DNA from: Unio delphinus
Taxonomy: Eukaryota; Mollusca; Bivalvia; Unionida; Unionidae
Assembly (NCBI GenBank): GCA_029339505.1
Contig: JAQISU010000179.1
Coordinates: 7,663,501 to 7,727,500, forward strand
Reading direction: 5' to 3'
DNA length: 64,000 nucleotides
The notes under the pieces are model-generated. The model saw only the letters and a program-made list of their open reading frames with translations. It was not told where the DNA came from and did no database searches. The position numbers and the translations under genes are program-made. Shown here in pieces: positions 13,449 to 27,260 of this stretch (position 1 is the stretch's first letter; the number at the start of each line of letters is the position of its first letter).

Positions 13449-15231
13449 GGAGCTTGCTGAGTCTTCTTCTGGTTACAAGGTCCAACATTTATGGACGTCA
13501 TCCAGTACCGGACCATAAATTTTCAAAGAGCTAACATATGATACCTCCTTTCTAGTACAACCATCTGAATCACGTGACTGAATTAGCCTTGTTACAGAAG
13601 GTATTATATTTCCGACCAACAACACATCATATGCTGTTATGCATGGAAAGAATTTTTCGAAATATGATATACATGAACCCAATGTGCATTAGAACGTTTC
13701 AGAATAAAACTCACATAAGACGAAAAGATTAATCTTTTTATAAAATGAACATTTAAAACGATATATGTATCATTGTTTTGGAGCAGAAGTCCATAATGCA
13801 CCGTTTGACAATTTCTCTTTGTTGATTTTAAAATTTCGATTTAAATTTCCCTTTACTAGATTGCACAACTTTATTAAAGAACATTCCTGTACACGTGGAT
13901 GTTGATAAATACTTTATATATTCCTATTGTGCGTGAGAAACACAGTAAGTACCTGGTTTGGTTGGGCAAAACCCGCTTTAACGTAATTTGCCTGAAAAGC
14001 GTAATATAACATCCATTGATTTTCAGCTATAATATGTAAAAGAGATAGGGGAAGGAGGGGCGGAAGAGAGATAGCAATGGTTGGCGTTGCAACGCGTGCG
14101 CTATCATGTGTTTTTTGTATTTTGTTGTTGTTGTTTTTTGTTGGTTTTTTTTGTAACACTAACTACGGGGACAACCTTACGCAAGCCCACCATGATGGAA
14201 GATGCTCACCAAGCTCGCCGTCTTTTTGTGCTGGAATTAATAGAAAATCCTGGAACAAAATATTCGAAACCACTTTGCAGAAAGGAACCATTATACTTAA
14301 TGCTATAATCGCTTACAATAACCGTTACTGTATTGGATAATACTATAATTATTGGTTTATACATTTGATTTCTGATTCATAATTGTGATACTCAGTTGAA
14401 ATTTTAAAAAATCCAAAACAAGCAAGTATAAATAAAATTCTGTCATTAACATATCTCCTGCGTACTGTAGTTTCTTATGTACAACTTATACATCAGTACT
14501 TCCTTCAAATTTAATTAGCTTCTTCCTTCCTCTTTTTAGTTTTTGTTATCGCTTACTAAATTATTGAAAATCGTATGGTTGAAGGTTTTCTGTTTTATCG
14601 TCATTTCCTTGGCAAGTTATTACTAATCGGAATATCGCTCGGCAACTTTCGTCTCGTTGAGCAAAATACCCACGATTGTAATTGTAGGACTACACGTAAA
14701 TTGGAAGAGTTTGGTGATTTTTTCCTCTGGCGGAGCACACCACATATATAGTGCCGGAGAAAGGTCGAATTGTTCCAATATTGAGTTTGTCTCCTTTCGC
14801 TGCATTATTGGGCCATGTAAACAAATGTTCCGAATATAGTTCTAAATGGCGCTAAATAGCTATCCGATGCATCTTTCTATACATGACGGAAAAGTCAAGA
14901 ATATTCCTAATGCGGTTATGGCACTTTTTTTTTTTATGTAATTGACGGGCCTTTACCTATTAAAAATATTGTATAAAAAAGGTTTTGAAAAAAGTTTTAA
15001 TTCAAACATTTTGTAAACGGATTTTTTATTTAAAAAAAAAAAAACAATTCCTGCGGTTGCTTAATGTCCTTTTAATAAACACAGATACGGTAGCTAATTT
15101 CATTTGTTTTTGCATAGTGGTTTTGATCAAACTCTCTAATAAACTTCTCTGGACGAATGTACGAACAGAACCAATTCAAAATGCATCCACTTCAAGCATT
15201 GTGGAGATGGGTTATTGAAACTGCAAGTAAG

Positions 15232-15488
15232 TTTTTTGTTTTTGTTTTTTAGATGGTTTAACGCCATTTTTCAGCACAATATAGGCTATACATGGCGGCC
15301 AGTATTAATGGTGGAGGAAGAACCCTGAAAAACCCCGGTAAGAACCACCGACCAACGAGAAGCTACTGGCAAGCTTTCTCACATACCCACATTGGCCGAA
15401 TCTGAGACTCGAACCCACGCAGACAGAGGTGAGATGGCAGTGATCCGTAACGGACAGCGCTTTAGACCACTCGGCCAATCGGGGCCCC
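15232..15488 (-). mobile_element. SINE family A, full copy
   Basis: Reverse complement of the family A body, reading AACGCCATTTTTCAGCAC near its 3' end and ACTCGGCCAATCGGGGCCC at its 5' head. It is flanked by a 15-bp target duplication with one mismatch (GAAACTGCAAGTAAG at 15217-15231, GAAACTGTAAGTAAG at 15489-15503). Confidence 0.88.
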
Positions 15489-16420
15489 GAAACTGTAAGT
15501 AAGAGTAACGTGCAATGATGAATTTGGCAATACGTGAAGCTTTTAATATACAGGCTGCTCTTGTCTTTTGAGTTTTAGTCTTTTTTAATTTGATTACAGG
15601 AAATAATATTCTCAATCACAGAGACTTTTCATTTGCATCCAGCAAATATATCTGCTGAAATGCGATATTCCCGAACTAAATGTTCAAATAAAACCAATTA
15701 AAAATGATGTGAGGAGACCTTTAATGCACCGTAACGATGCAGTCGGTTTCATATCTGTTATATTTAAAAGACATTTTATACTAAATTGTTTGGACGTTAA
15801 CTGCATTTAAAGTGCTACACGCTGAGTTCACAAAAGATTGTGTTGGTAAGTAATTCGTCACAGTCATTTAACGCAATGTTTTGCATATTTAGCTATATTT
15901 AATTTACATAATATTTGTTAACTGCTTTAGAAATGATATCATTTTAGTTTAGAATTTTCGTCTCTCAAACTTCAAACTGTGTATGAGAGTGGTTGTACGA
16001 ACGTATGCTAATGTTTTCGAGAAAGGATTTCCATCGCGTATGCCACAGCTCATCGCCTATATTAACATTTGTATGAAAAATTAATTGAAATACTAAGATA
16101 GAATTAACACGAGATAGGTCTAAAATAAATGATTGTATGTAATTTAAAATAATATTTTATATATTTGCATCCTTAAATTGCCTTATTTTCTTGGTTTATT
16201 GATTTCAGAAAAACATATTTTCATTCTGAGATTTATGTACACTATACTGTGCCTTAGAGGATTATTGTACGTTTGGTTTTATTTTAGTTACATCCATGAT
16301 CAAGCAGCCTCTGACTGCAAAAACATCTAAGGTTTAAAAGAATCAGTCAATAAGGTTAAATATTATTGTTCTCAGACTTCGTTTCGCCACGTTAAAACAG
16401 ATGCAAGTTGCATATTTCCG

Positions 16421-16640
16421 AGGACATAGTTGCTAACTTTGGGACATAGTTGATGGTTCTGGGACGTGGTTGATGGGTCTGGGACGTGGTCGGTCGCTCT
16501 GGGACGTGGTTGATGGTTCTGGGACGTACTTGGTGGCTCCTCTCGGATTGGTTAGCGACTACAGAACGTGGTTGCTGGCTCTAGAACGTCGTTGATGGCT
16601 CTGGGACGTGGTTGAATGGTTCTGGGCCGTGATTGGAGGC
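16421..16640. repeat. 20-bp minisatellite
   Basis: About ten units of CTGGGACGTGGTTGATGGTT with internal variants (GACATAGT, GACGTACT). GC content is higher than in the flanks. Confidence 0.85.
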
Positions 16641-18108
16641 TTTATCTTTTTTAATACAGCTGTTTAGAAAAGATTGGTGTAATGCACAGCTTTTGTTCAA
16701 GCTGTGGCAATTGTTAAAGCCTGATACCAAGAGTTGTTTCAATAGTAAGGTACGGATTCTTGTCGACATAAGCAAAAGGGCACATAACTGTTTTGGAAAT
16801 AAATATTTGACCTGGAAAATACCATAAATCATTTACATTTAATATATTTAAGCCTAATAAATGTTGATGCCTGAGAATTCGTATATTTTTTAATTTCATA
16901 CTTTTCGTATTCTGCTGTTTGAAAACTTTATTCAATTAAAATATATTATTTAATATAAAATATGCCGCTTGTACCTTTTGTTTCTTTGATGTATCTGATT
17001 TAATTTTTCGCACATGTGGGATTTCACCTGTTTGAAATTTCGCTGAAATTTGGCACGTTGTCTGTAAGCGAAATCACCAAACAAAATCAAACATTTCAAG
17101 ATATTTGTAGTCGATTTAAGTTATTATTATGCTTTCCGTACCATTGCTACTGACAACAAGATTGTTTTCATACCTTCAGTTAGCCTTTTTTGTCTGTCAG
17201 AGAGAGGGAGAAGACGGGGCAGTGAGTCTTGACATTTAAATAAATTTTGTTTAAAACCTGTTTTAGGACGTTATTACAGGTTATAAATATCGAAACACAG
17301 GATTATATGACAGTATGTGCCACGTACAACCTTTTATCAGGGATTTCATTTATTTATTTCCGAATGATTACGTTCATTAATATCGTTAAAATGGAGAGAG
17401 AAAAAAAATCAAAGAATTAAGTTATATTTTAAAAAATTCTTTTACAATGCTAAACTGGGAAATAACCGTGCTTTACATGAAACATATCGGCTGTTTTTTA
17501 AACTGCAACCGGAACCTTATTTACGATGAAATATTAGTTGAGCTTTGATTATAATGTCAACAAAATATCAATTTGTATCTATATTTCAATGACACCGCTT
17601 TATATTGACCTTAAATCCATTTTGTGAATATATAGATATCAAACAATAACAGCCTATGCTCCGGACAGGTCAGAATAAATACGATAGATACTTACACCTT
17701 AATTCAACACAGTACATCATCTTGTTCTTCGTATATTATGCGAATTATGACAGTGAAATTGTATCGCAAACAATGACAGGTACTATTTCTGGTTTGAGCA
17801 GAAACCGTAATTTAATCACAACATTCCTGTTTTTGTTCTTTTGTTGTTTTGCAGCGTCCGATAGTTTCTTTTTGAAGTAATATTTCGAATGATAAACTCG
17901 TCGATTTAATTATAAAGACATACTAATCTGTTGATTAGATATATACCTGGGTTGCTATGGTCATTGCAAACGTGAGACGTTTTCTCTTTTCTACATATTC
18001 AAACACTGTCCCCTGTGCGAAACTTTGAAACGATTGAAGGATTAACTAACTCTTCACATTGTAAATTAATTACATAATTACATTACGTTCTTTTCAGTTA
18101 GTATCATA

Positions 18109-18592
<484 letters not shown>

Positions 18593-20591
18593 GTATCAGT
18601 ATGCAAACGCACACACATAAATACATTTATGCATGTCAGTCTTGTCTGCATGCACATATGCACATACATCAACGTAACTGCGCATGTCAGACAACGGTGC
18701 CATGTCAATCTGCATCAGAAAGCGAATTCTCAAGCATTATCATATCCCTTTCATACCCAATTAATGCCAAGTTCATACAATGCTGGGAAACAGATTCACA
18801 CAAATTTGCTTGTTATGTAATTGAATGCACTTAATCTTTCAAACTTTTCTAGAATATTTCGAAAATAGCTTCCTGATAGTCTTCTAATGTTTCCTTGGAG
18901 TTTGTCCTCTTGCCATCATATCAATTAGTGAACCATGTATCCCAGCATACTTTATTTATGTACACCTTTCTATTAAGAAACTTAAAATTATTTGAAGCAT
19001 ATGTGATTGTGTACGCTTTTATATCGTATACTGTAATAAATATTCAAGTCACATTTAAAGCAACACTATATTAACATATATTTAACTATTATATTCCAAA
19101 ATATCGATCTTTTTTCAAACGATTGGTGAATATATCAAAAGGGTGATCGGTAAACCTATAGTTCTCATTATAAGATGAAATAAAGAAGGACAATCAGTGA
19201 TTCATTGACTGAAACAGTGAATGTCTCTGTTCCGGTCTTGCAACATTGTAGTAGAAGAAATGAAAAGCAGTATTCATACATGTATAGGGTTGGGTGATTG
19301 CATAGCAGATCAGTGTTTGATTTCTACATAAATCAAGGGTTACTAAAGACATTTATCGACATGTAAATAGCGGTACAATTAATGACAACTGAATTAGAAA
19401 AATAAAGTATAACATATAATTATGGTTATTTAGGAAACGACTTATGCCGACTTCTTTGATCTTTGTTATATTTTCTTGACGTTGGTTCGGAGAAAAAAAA
19501 AATTAGATAAAACCTCCGTTATATTACATCCCACATTAACAGGTACTTTCTTCGTGCCTAATTCTAGCCAGGAAGTAAGACGAAATTATTTTGTCTTTAA
19601 CGTAACTAATCATGACATTATTTTCTACGTTTGGATCAAATAATTTTTCAACGATTCTTCACTTCTACTTATGAGAATGTTTTATTCGCATTTCTTTAAC
19701 CAGAAAATGAAAATAACATCGCCATGGATGCCCTAAGCAACATTATTTCTTTTGAAATGAACGACATTATGAGATCTCAAACTTCCACCTCACTGACGAG
19801 TAGCTAAATCTTACGCTTTGAAATTATATATATACTAATAGAACCCGATCGATTGGAAATATTCCTTTCCTGAGTCAATAGGTACAAAACCAAATCATAT
19901 TTTTGCCAGCATCAAAACATTTAATAACAGTTGAAACAAAATATCAATCAGCTGCAACACAAAACGAAACTCTTTGCTACTAATTAACTTTCCTGTTTGT
20001 TCTTTCCCATTCAATTTACTTGAAACAACATTAATGTATCAGATAGTTAAAATTCTCGTCTGACGATACCCTAGGGGCATGTAAGATTATTAAATGAAAG
20101 ATACAAAAGGACACTGAATTAGCCGATTGCATTTACTGCTCACTGTTCTGTTGTATGATTAGATTTTTGTCTCAGAAGAACTGGAAACAAGTTCAAAACG
20201 CTGGATTTTTTTTTGGTATTTAAGAACTAGGAGTAAACAAGCATGTCGTATATTACATTTAAAATAGCCAATTTTCTTAGATTAATATTTGATAGTTGCA
20301 TATGAATATTTGATTCATTACCTTCGATAAATAGCTTTAGTTATAATTAAGTAATAACAGTTACGATCATGTAAACGTTGCATTATTGCATATCGACTGA
20401 AAGCTGAAGGTTAACGGAGAGATAGTTTTCACTCTTATCTCTAAAAATTAATATATTCTGATTTTGTTTGAGATGTCTGTTATTTTAATACATAATGTCT
20501 TTAATGTAAACTTTTTAATATGTGCTATGAATTTTGTGATTTTGTTTTGCTTCTTAATTTCACATTTGGTCGCTTATAGTCATGCATGATC

Positions 20592-20619
20592 TGTTTTTTT
20601 TTTTTTGTTTTTTTTTTTA
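20592..20619. repeat. poly(T) tract
   Basis: Two T runs separated by one G, followed by AG. Confidence 0.9.
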
Positions 20620-21947
20620 GATCTCTAAATTCTATATTTGTATCTTCTGCCTGGAATTTGGTGTTTTATTATCCATCCTTTATATGGCGTAATTTGAATA
20701 TATAAATCTCCTTCTGACATTTTATAAACATCTGTATTAGTTTCCAATATAACTAACCTGTTATTGGCACCCTGTAAAAATATCCAAGATATTTTGCTAG
20801 CGTGATGCTGTTAGCTTGTTAAAGGTGATGGCAATTTTCTGTGACTTTTCACATACCGTTCCATTATGGTGATGTTCAAGACGTTACATTTGTTGTTGTG
20901 TGCTTGTTGTTATTAACAATACTGTCTCAACTCGCGGGGACATAAATCAGTTTGAAGAATTAACCCATTGTTGATAAATAAGGTAGAAAGATAATAGTCT
21001 ATGTTTAAATCAAAGACACAGAAAAGGTTGTATCACCACGCTGCCTATATCTTTGTACTATCTATACTGACAAGATGTTCATTCACTGCAATTACATGTG
21101 CTAGACTTTAATTAACAAATGGAAGCACACGTCAGAAATTTCAGATCATCATCCAGTTCGCAACACCAAGTCCTGACAGGCCATGATACGAACGTTGATA
21201 TTTGCTTTTTAAAAAAGGGGCCAAATAATTGCAAATGGCATTCTTATCATTCCAGAGTTGAATATTTCTAGCCTAATAGACTGCCTATGATACACGTTTG
21301 TAATTGTGACGAAGTCTCTTATTTCATTATTTATTTTCCACAAATGTTGCAATCCAGCTGTCGTATGACTTGGAACATTACCCAGAAGCTTACATTACCA
21401 TGTGAATGGTATTGCTTCTTCCGGTAACGAGGTATTTTGAGTGTCTCAGAATAGCACAGGTAGGACAGACGTAAAAAAGGTCTGGCAGCTCTATAATTTT
21501 CTTCTTCCTAATCAACGTTTCATTTTGTTGCTACTTACTGTCTGTTTGGGTGTTGATATACGGAAATACGCGTGGTATGAAAAGAATCACTTCTGCAGTA
21601 ATGTAGCGGCCTCAGTATGGTGTAGATGTGCAAATTATTTGTTCGCGTATGGATTGTAAATTGTATCTGTTAATTCAATGGATATTGTTAACAATCTATC
21701 ATACGAGATAGACAGAGCAAGCTCAGATACGTTCCTATCTATCAGAACACGCATTCTTGTCGTTGCATGTTTCTGCAGACCCATATGGGTTGGAAATGAT
21801 GTCTCTATTTTGGCTATGATAGAGGCGTGTTCTGGTTAACTTATGCTTACATTTGCTCTTGCTAAACTGCATAAAATGAGAAGATGCTGAGAATATCTTC
21901 CGATGACATCATATTGCTGCGTTACTGTTTTGAGTGTGATACATGTG

Positions 21948-22230
21948 ATTTTGATTTTTAACGTAGATTTAACCGTTTTTCAGTCATATCGCTGCGACGT
22001 CTGCAGTGTGGCAGTTTATGGTGATTTCTGGAGCTGAGGCATCATGCCGCAGAAATGTTCACGATGTCCCACCCAGTCACATTATCCTGACACCAGGCCG
22101 ACGAGTCCTAACACTAACCTCTTTATGATGAGCGCTAGCAGAATTTTTAAAAGTCTTTGGTATGTTTCGGCAGGAGTTCGAACCTGCGTCCGAGGCAGAC
22201 TCTTTGACCACTAAGGTCACTGGAGCGGTT
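21948..22230 (-). mobile_element. SINE family B copy
   Basis: Minus-strand family B copy: TTTTTAACGTAGATTTAACC at the 3' side, GCATCATGCCGCAGAAATG and CACATTATCCTGACACCAGG in the body, box B complement AGGAGTTCGAACCTGCG near the head. The head meets a 39-bp tandem array whose unit contains its last bases. Confidence 0.83.
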
Positions 22231-22345
22231 TGCATTACCACCTAGCATGCCACTCTGTACTGAGCGGTTTGCATTACCGCCTAGCATACCACTCTGTACT
22301 GAGCGGTTTGCATTACCGCCTAGAATACCACTCTGTACTGAGCTG
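22215..22345. repeat. 39-bp minisatellite at a SINE head
   Basis: Three and a half units of GAGCGGTTTGCATTACCGCC plus TAGCATACCACTCTGTACT. The GAGCGGT part equals the complement of the family B SINE 5' end that borders it. Confidence 0.85.
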
Positions 22346-22471
22346 TTTGCGTCAGTCCGAACCATCAGATAACGATCGCAATATTACTGACGTGTTCTTT
22401 GTCAAACTCGATTGACATTTTTGTGACATGAAGAATAAACACATTTAGTCAGTATACTGAGTAATTGTTTT

Positions 22472-22941
22472 TAGGGCATAACCAATTAGCATTTTTCTAC
22501 CGATTTCCGATTCCGGATTTTCGGCATGAAATTTTCCCGATTCCGGATACGATTCAATTAACCGGAAATGCTAAATGCGTATTTTTTTCTAAAAAATTTC
22601 ATCTTCCGTTTCCGGGTTTCTGGTATCTGGTTTTGCCGTGTCTAGCATGTTACTTAGTACTTTACCATATCCGGCTTCATTTCCGGTTTTTACCCGCCAG
22701 TTCAAATAGATTGTCTCACAGCGTAGTTGTGTTGACCATATTGGACTTTTCTGACTTCTTATTTAACTTTATTAACGCACTATCGAATGACACGCAGTGT
22801 TAGACACAGTGTTATAGAAATTCAACTTTATTATTTTTATTATCCGAATCGGTCGTTCCTGCCTTGTCCGACTCCGATTAATCGGAAGTTCATACTATCC
22901 GGTGGAATCCGATTTCCGGATCAAAAGTCGGTTATGCCCTA
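22472..22941. mobile_element. hAT-like MITE, 470 bp, 8-bp target duplication
   Basis: Terminal inverted repeats TAGGGCATAACC at both ends, with looser similarity continuing inward (CCGATTTCCGATTCCGGAT against the complement of ATCCGATTTCCGGATC). A perfect 8-bp duplication ATTGTTTT flanks it (22464-22471 and 22942-22949). Eight-base duplications are typical of hAT elements. There is no transposase frame inside, so it is non-autonomous. The interior is unusually rich in CCGG/CCGATT motifs. Confidence 0.85.
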
Positions 22942-25309
22942 ATTGTTTTTATACTTATAGACCTGGTAGATTGGTAAACATATACTTATTTATGATCTGC
23001 TCTTGTGGCATTTTTCATGCTGGTGTCGAAATCAAAATAACTTTCTTTTACTCAGTAAAAAAAGTTTCTGGACATATTTAATAGCTTGAGCGACTGCAAG
23101 GCCCTTGATTAGAGTAGATAATTCAGTGTACATCGCCTATCCTTGATTGGTTTATAATAGAATAGTATTTTGTATGGCAATTACATGTAGTTCTTTAGTA
23201 TTATTAGATTTTGTAATATCATTTAAAGAAGAAATTACTCTACGTAAAAATGACACATCCACGTAATAGTCGCTCGCCTTTATTAGTATTATAATCGAAT
23301 AATTGTTCTCAAAAACTTTTTAAATATTATCCTCCCTTACTTCTCCACGGATCTCATAGTTCCTGGGAAACATACATTATTGTTTTTCTTCAATAAACAA
23401 ATATAATGTTATATCAGACATTAAAATATTTCCATCCGATGGATTTTAATTAATTTCTTTCGATTAACCCATGCCGCTATAATAAAAGTGATGACTGTAC
23501 AAAGAAGATGACATACACGTTATTGCCCCCAGACCAATGTTTGGAGTACAGGCTTTTTATTGTTCGGCGTGTAGTATTTGATTGACAAATCTGATTCTAT
23601 CTCTGACCAGAGTAATAAAACTTGAATGACTATGAACTGTGAATAATTCTGACAATTTAGGCAAAAGGTTGACTGTCTTCTCAGTGTTTCTGTCATTCGG
23701 TACACACCTGACATTTGACACCGCGTTTGCATCTGCGTATGGTTTTCCTATTCACCAACATGTAAAAGATCATCTTTTACAATCTATTTATGACTCATAA
23801 AAGAGTATCAATTTGCAGTTTGTTTTCTGTTTCAATTTATGGGTGTTTACCCGTGTCGCTCTATATACAGTACATTTAAAAATATGGATGAAACATGCTA
23901 AGGGAAATAAAGATAGCTACATAATGGATCGTGGACGGATCGTGGAAACCTACTTCAGCCAATAATCTTTTATGCAAACTTTCCTGGACAATATTCATGC
24001 AAATAAATTAAAATGAAACTACAGAACCCATATTTTGTACGTAAAAATTCTAACCATCCTTTTTAAAGTCTGAAAAATCTTTGCATCTAATTTATGACCT
24101 AAATAATTGCCTTTGCGGACCGGAAAGAATACCCTGAATAACCATGACGGCACAACTATCAACGTCGTATGAGCCACGTTCTTATCATTCTTCAAGCTAT
24201 TGTCATCTTTCTTTTTTCAGTAATCGCTTTCCTGTTTTCTATCCAATATCTAAATCTACACAAATGTACACTTTCAGATTTGCCACAGCGTGCATTTGTT
24301 TTGAGCTTGAAAATGCTGTGGTATTTCGTCACCATTCTCTTTTTCATGATCACCACGTGACAAGTCTATTGTTAGCCAATATGGCCGTTACAGCGACCGT
24401 GTTGTCTGTTACCGAAAGACTTCAATTATTGTATCATGATCTTAAATGAAAATAATGCGTTTCTAACACCCAATTCGGCCGCCTCGGAAGTCATCGTCAG
24501 AATATTGCTTAGTCTACTCCTCCCGAAATAATGATAACATCGACAAGAGTTTTCACTCAAGTTTCCTTGTGATATCCGGTTTGTCCTATATGAAAAATAG
24601 CGATGTACTATGATAATAATAATTTAACAAATAATCCTTCATTCGCTTGTTGTTGTTTGTTGTTTGAAAACTAACGGATTTGATGGAAATATATGAATTT
24701 TCTTAATGTCAATCACCGGAAATGTAATTATTGCGATGAAATGTTTCACAGATGAATTTTGAGAGTGATAACGTTCCGAATAAAAGGCATGATCCGGTGA
24801 TAAGCAAAACATAAGTAATCATGGCATGACTCTAACCTGTTTTCAGAAGATCCTTGCAGTTGAAGACAAATCATTAATTCTTACCTTCAGTGCAGTGGAC
24901 CGAATCGGTTTCTCAGTATAAGGAGGTCCATTGTTGATTAACTACGAAACTATGTATCAGTGGGAACGAAATAATATAGGTCGATAGATATCCCTGATGG
25001 GTTTGTAATAAAATCTTCATAGATTATTTGTTGAGTATCGATTTCACAATAGCTGGCTCCATGCCTTAAAAGAAAATACCCCCCAAAAACAGCAAGCAAT
25101 TCCCATCAACCTTTAAAGTTTATTCAATTGCATGAAACATAATAACTAACACATTTTTCAGTTTTAAGGCAGAACTTTGTTAAGACAGATGTTATATCAT
25201 TTTTAACACCATATTTCTACTTTGACAAAATAGTTAATATATCAAATTACTTAGATTGAAATGGTAATAGCTTGGTAAACAGTAATTTATAATCTATAAT
25301 GTGTCACCT

Positions 25310-25680
25310 ACTGAAATTCATTAGGTCTCATTTGCATCGGACTTATATCTGTGTACGCATTTTGTGCCGGATAAATGTCATTAAATGATATCGTGACTTT
25401 TTTATGTGTACGCATTTTGTGCCGGATAAATGTCTTTGAATGATATTGTGACTTTTTCTGTGTACACAATTTGTGACGGATAAATTTCATTGAATGATAT
25501 CATGCATTTTTTCTGCGTACGCATTTTGTGCCGGATAAATGTCATTGAATGATATCGTGACTTTGTACGCATTTTATGCAGAATAAATGTCATTGAGTAA
25601 TATCATGCCTTTTTTTTTGTGTACGCATTTTTGTGCCGGATAAATGTCACTGAATGATAACGTGACTTTTTCCGTCGAAA
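25310..25680. repeat. about 52-bp minisatellite
   Basis: Six to seven units of GTGTACGCATTTTGTGCCGG, ATAAATGTCATTGAATGATA and TCGTGACTTTTT with length variation in the T run; one unit is truncated near 25565. Confidence 0.88.
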
Positions 25681-25880
25681 TTACTTGGTGTCGAATTAAA
25701 ATAGTTTTATTACATGTTGTAAATATAGACCACGCGATAATGAATATACAATTATCAAAATTAAGCAATAAGGTTTACATAAGATAAAACTAAGATCGTG
25801 CCTGAAATAATTATGAGTAACAGTGGTAATTACATATTATATCGGTAAAACGAATGTTTTGATACATCCCTCCAAAAAGG

Positions 25881-25920
25881 TACACACACACACACACACA
25901 CACACAAGTTCGCGCGCGCG
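25881..25920. repeat. (CA)n and short (CG)n
   Basis: CA array then AGTTCGCGCGCGCG. Confidence 0.92.
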
Positions 25921-26083
25921 TGCTTGCTTATATTGAAGCAAGACTCCAAACCATTATCTTCATCCAGTCCACCCAATGTTGCCGTGTATCAATGTATTCA
26001 GTCATGGATTGGTAAGCACGTACCACCTATGCATAAATACTTAACACATTTTGAAAAACATCGTTCCATACATTTATTCAATA

Positions 26084-26089
<6 letters not shown>

Positions 26090-26114
<25 letters not shown>

Positions 26115-26162
26115 CATACATACATACATACATACATACATACATACATACATACATACATA
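26090..26162. repeat. (CATA)n microsatellite
   Basis: Ends 71 bp upstream of the RPGRPPKR exon. Confidence 0.97.
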
Positions 26163-26233
26163 GAGCCAGGGAATACAGAAAAAGCGTGTATTAGCAGCTG
26201 ATTATGAGGATTCTACACTCTCAATCTTTTCAG

Positions 26234-26352
26234 TGCCAGACCAGGACGACCACCAAAACGAAGCCCCTCCTTGCACGCCAGCGCCGAGACTTTGGAAAAA
26301 CTAAAGAAATTCCGATTTGACGTATCAGAATCCTACTATCCACAGTTTTTCG
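26234..26352 (+). CDS. dac: dachshund, coding exon with RPGRPPKR linker (first exon in window)
   Basis: Dachshund is a nuclear cofactor that acts with Six and Eya proteins in eye, limb and neural development. The exon follows a good acceptor (TCTTTTCAG, AG at 26232-26233). Its first base completes a split codon, and it then reads ARPGRPPKRSPSLHASAETL, then EKLKKFRFDVSESYYPQFF, ending before the donor G|GTAAAA. RPGRPPKR is the basic, AT-hook-like linker that follows the first conserved domain (DD1, SKI/SNO/DAC) in DACH proteins. The AETLEKLKKFRF stretch corresponds to the AEAMKVKKIKLE block of vertebrate DACH, as I recall it. The exon starts after a phase 2 intron and ends in phase 1, which fits the next exon. 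It lies only 71 bp downstream of a (CATA)n array. No upstream DD1 exon was found in the window. The family call is secure; the exact 5' border rests on the splice consensus. Confidence 0.87.
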
Positions 26353-26608
26353 GTAAAATCAGTTATATTTTCCACCAAGAACAGCATATGACAATTGCTG
26401 CCTGCTCTGAATTTGAGTCCTTTTTATTGCTTTAGTATAAATTGTAGGTTCTCCTGAAAATACCACTGAGTAATAGAATCCTTGTGTATTTCTGCTTTGA
26501 TCAAAATGTCATACGTCTGCTTCTATGTCTTATCGTACACCTTTCTATAGTCGGGGGTCATGCTAGTATCACGTGACATTTGCCCATAGTATTGATATGA
26601 CCCATAGC

Positions 26609-26934
26609 TTGGCACCAATCTGATTAAAATTGGATCTCCACTGTCCAATGTGAGATCTGACAGCGACCGCTTAGGGACCATGGACCAAAATCGTAAATTT
26701 TATCAGCCAATCAGATAAAGTCTTATAACTTATTATTTGTGCGATTGAGCAGATTGGATGAAGAGCATCATAGTGCTGAACGGTTTTATTCAATTTCAGA
26801 TTTTTGAAAGCTACAGTTTCATTGGCTAATTTAAATGGTCACAAGAACATGACGCCTTAGGCTTAGTGGTCGCAGGCAGATTTTCACGGAGAGCAGTGGA
26901 GATTTGATTTTAATCAGATTGCGCTTGGTACCAA
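26609..26934. mobile_element. MITE with long terminal inverted repeats
   Basis: The left end TTGGCACCAATCTGATTAAA continues to about 26672 and is matched by the reverse complement of 26862-26934 (rc reads TTGGTACCAAGCGCAATCTG, then ATTAAAATC.AATCTCCACTG and CTGCGACCACTAA). Inverted similarity continues into the interior around the two AGCCAAT motifs, so the whole element is close to a palindrome. No coding frame. It begins 256 bp after the dachshund exon end. Confidence 0.78.
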
Positions 26935-27178
26935 TTTACAATATTTTGTCATTAAAGTTCTAACTTCACTAAAAATGATAACTAGCATATGTCGCAATTT
27001 GTGTACCATCACATTGGTTCACGTATTCTTTCAGTCAAGATATATTTAAACGTTTCTGTTCCATTATAGCATAAGCAGCCTCATAAATATATACAACAAA
27101 AATAATCAATTAACTCAGCAATTACCAATAAATACAATTAAGTTCATTACATGATGACGATCAGTATAATGCAAACGA

Positions 27179-27256
<78 letters not shown>
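27179..27256. repeat. (AAT)n microsatellite
   Basis: About 26 trinucleotide units. Confidence 0.97.

Positions 27257-27260
<4 letters not shown>

Noticed and set aside
19700..19808. Possible exon after TTTAACCAG reading AMDALSNIISFEMNDIM
   Set aside because: No clear donor before the stop and no family similarity; left out of the gene model.
23480..23515. AGTGATGACTGTACAAAG, which could encode part of the DD1 end (DDCT)
   Set aside because: The upstream sequence in that frame shows no DD1 similarity and no donor of the needed phase follows.
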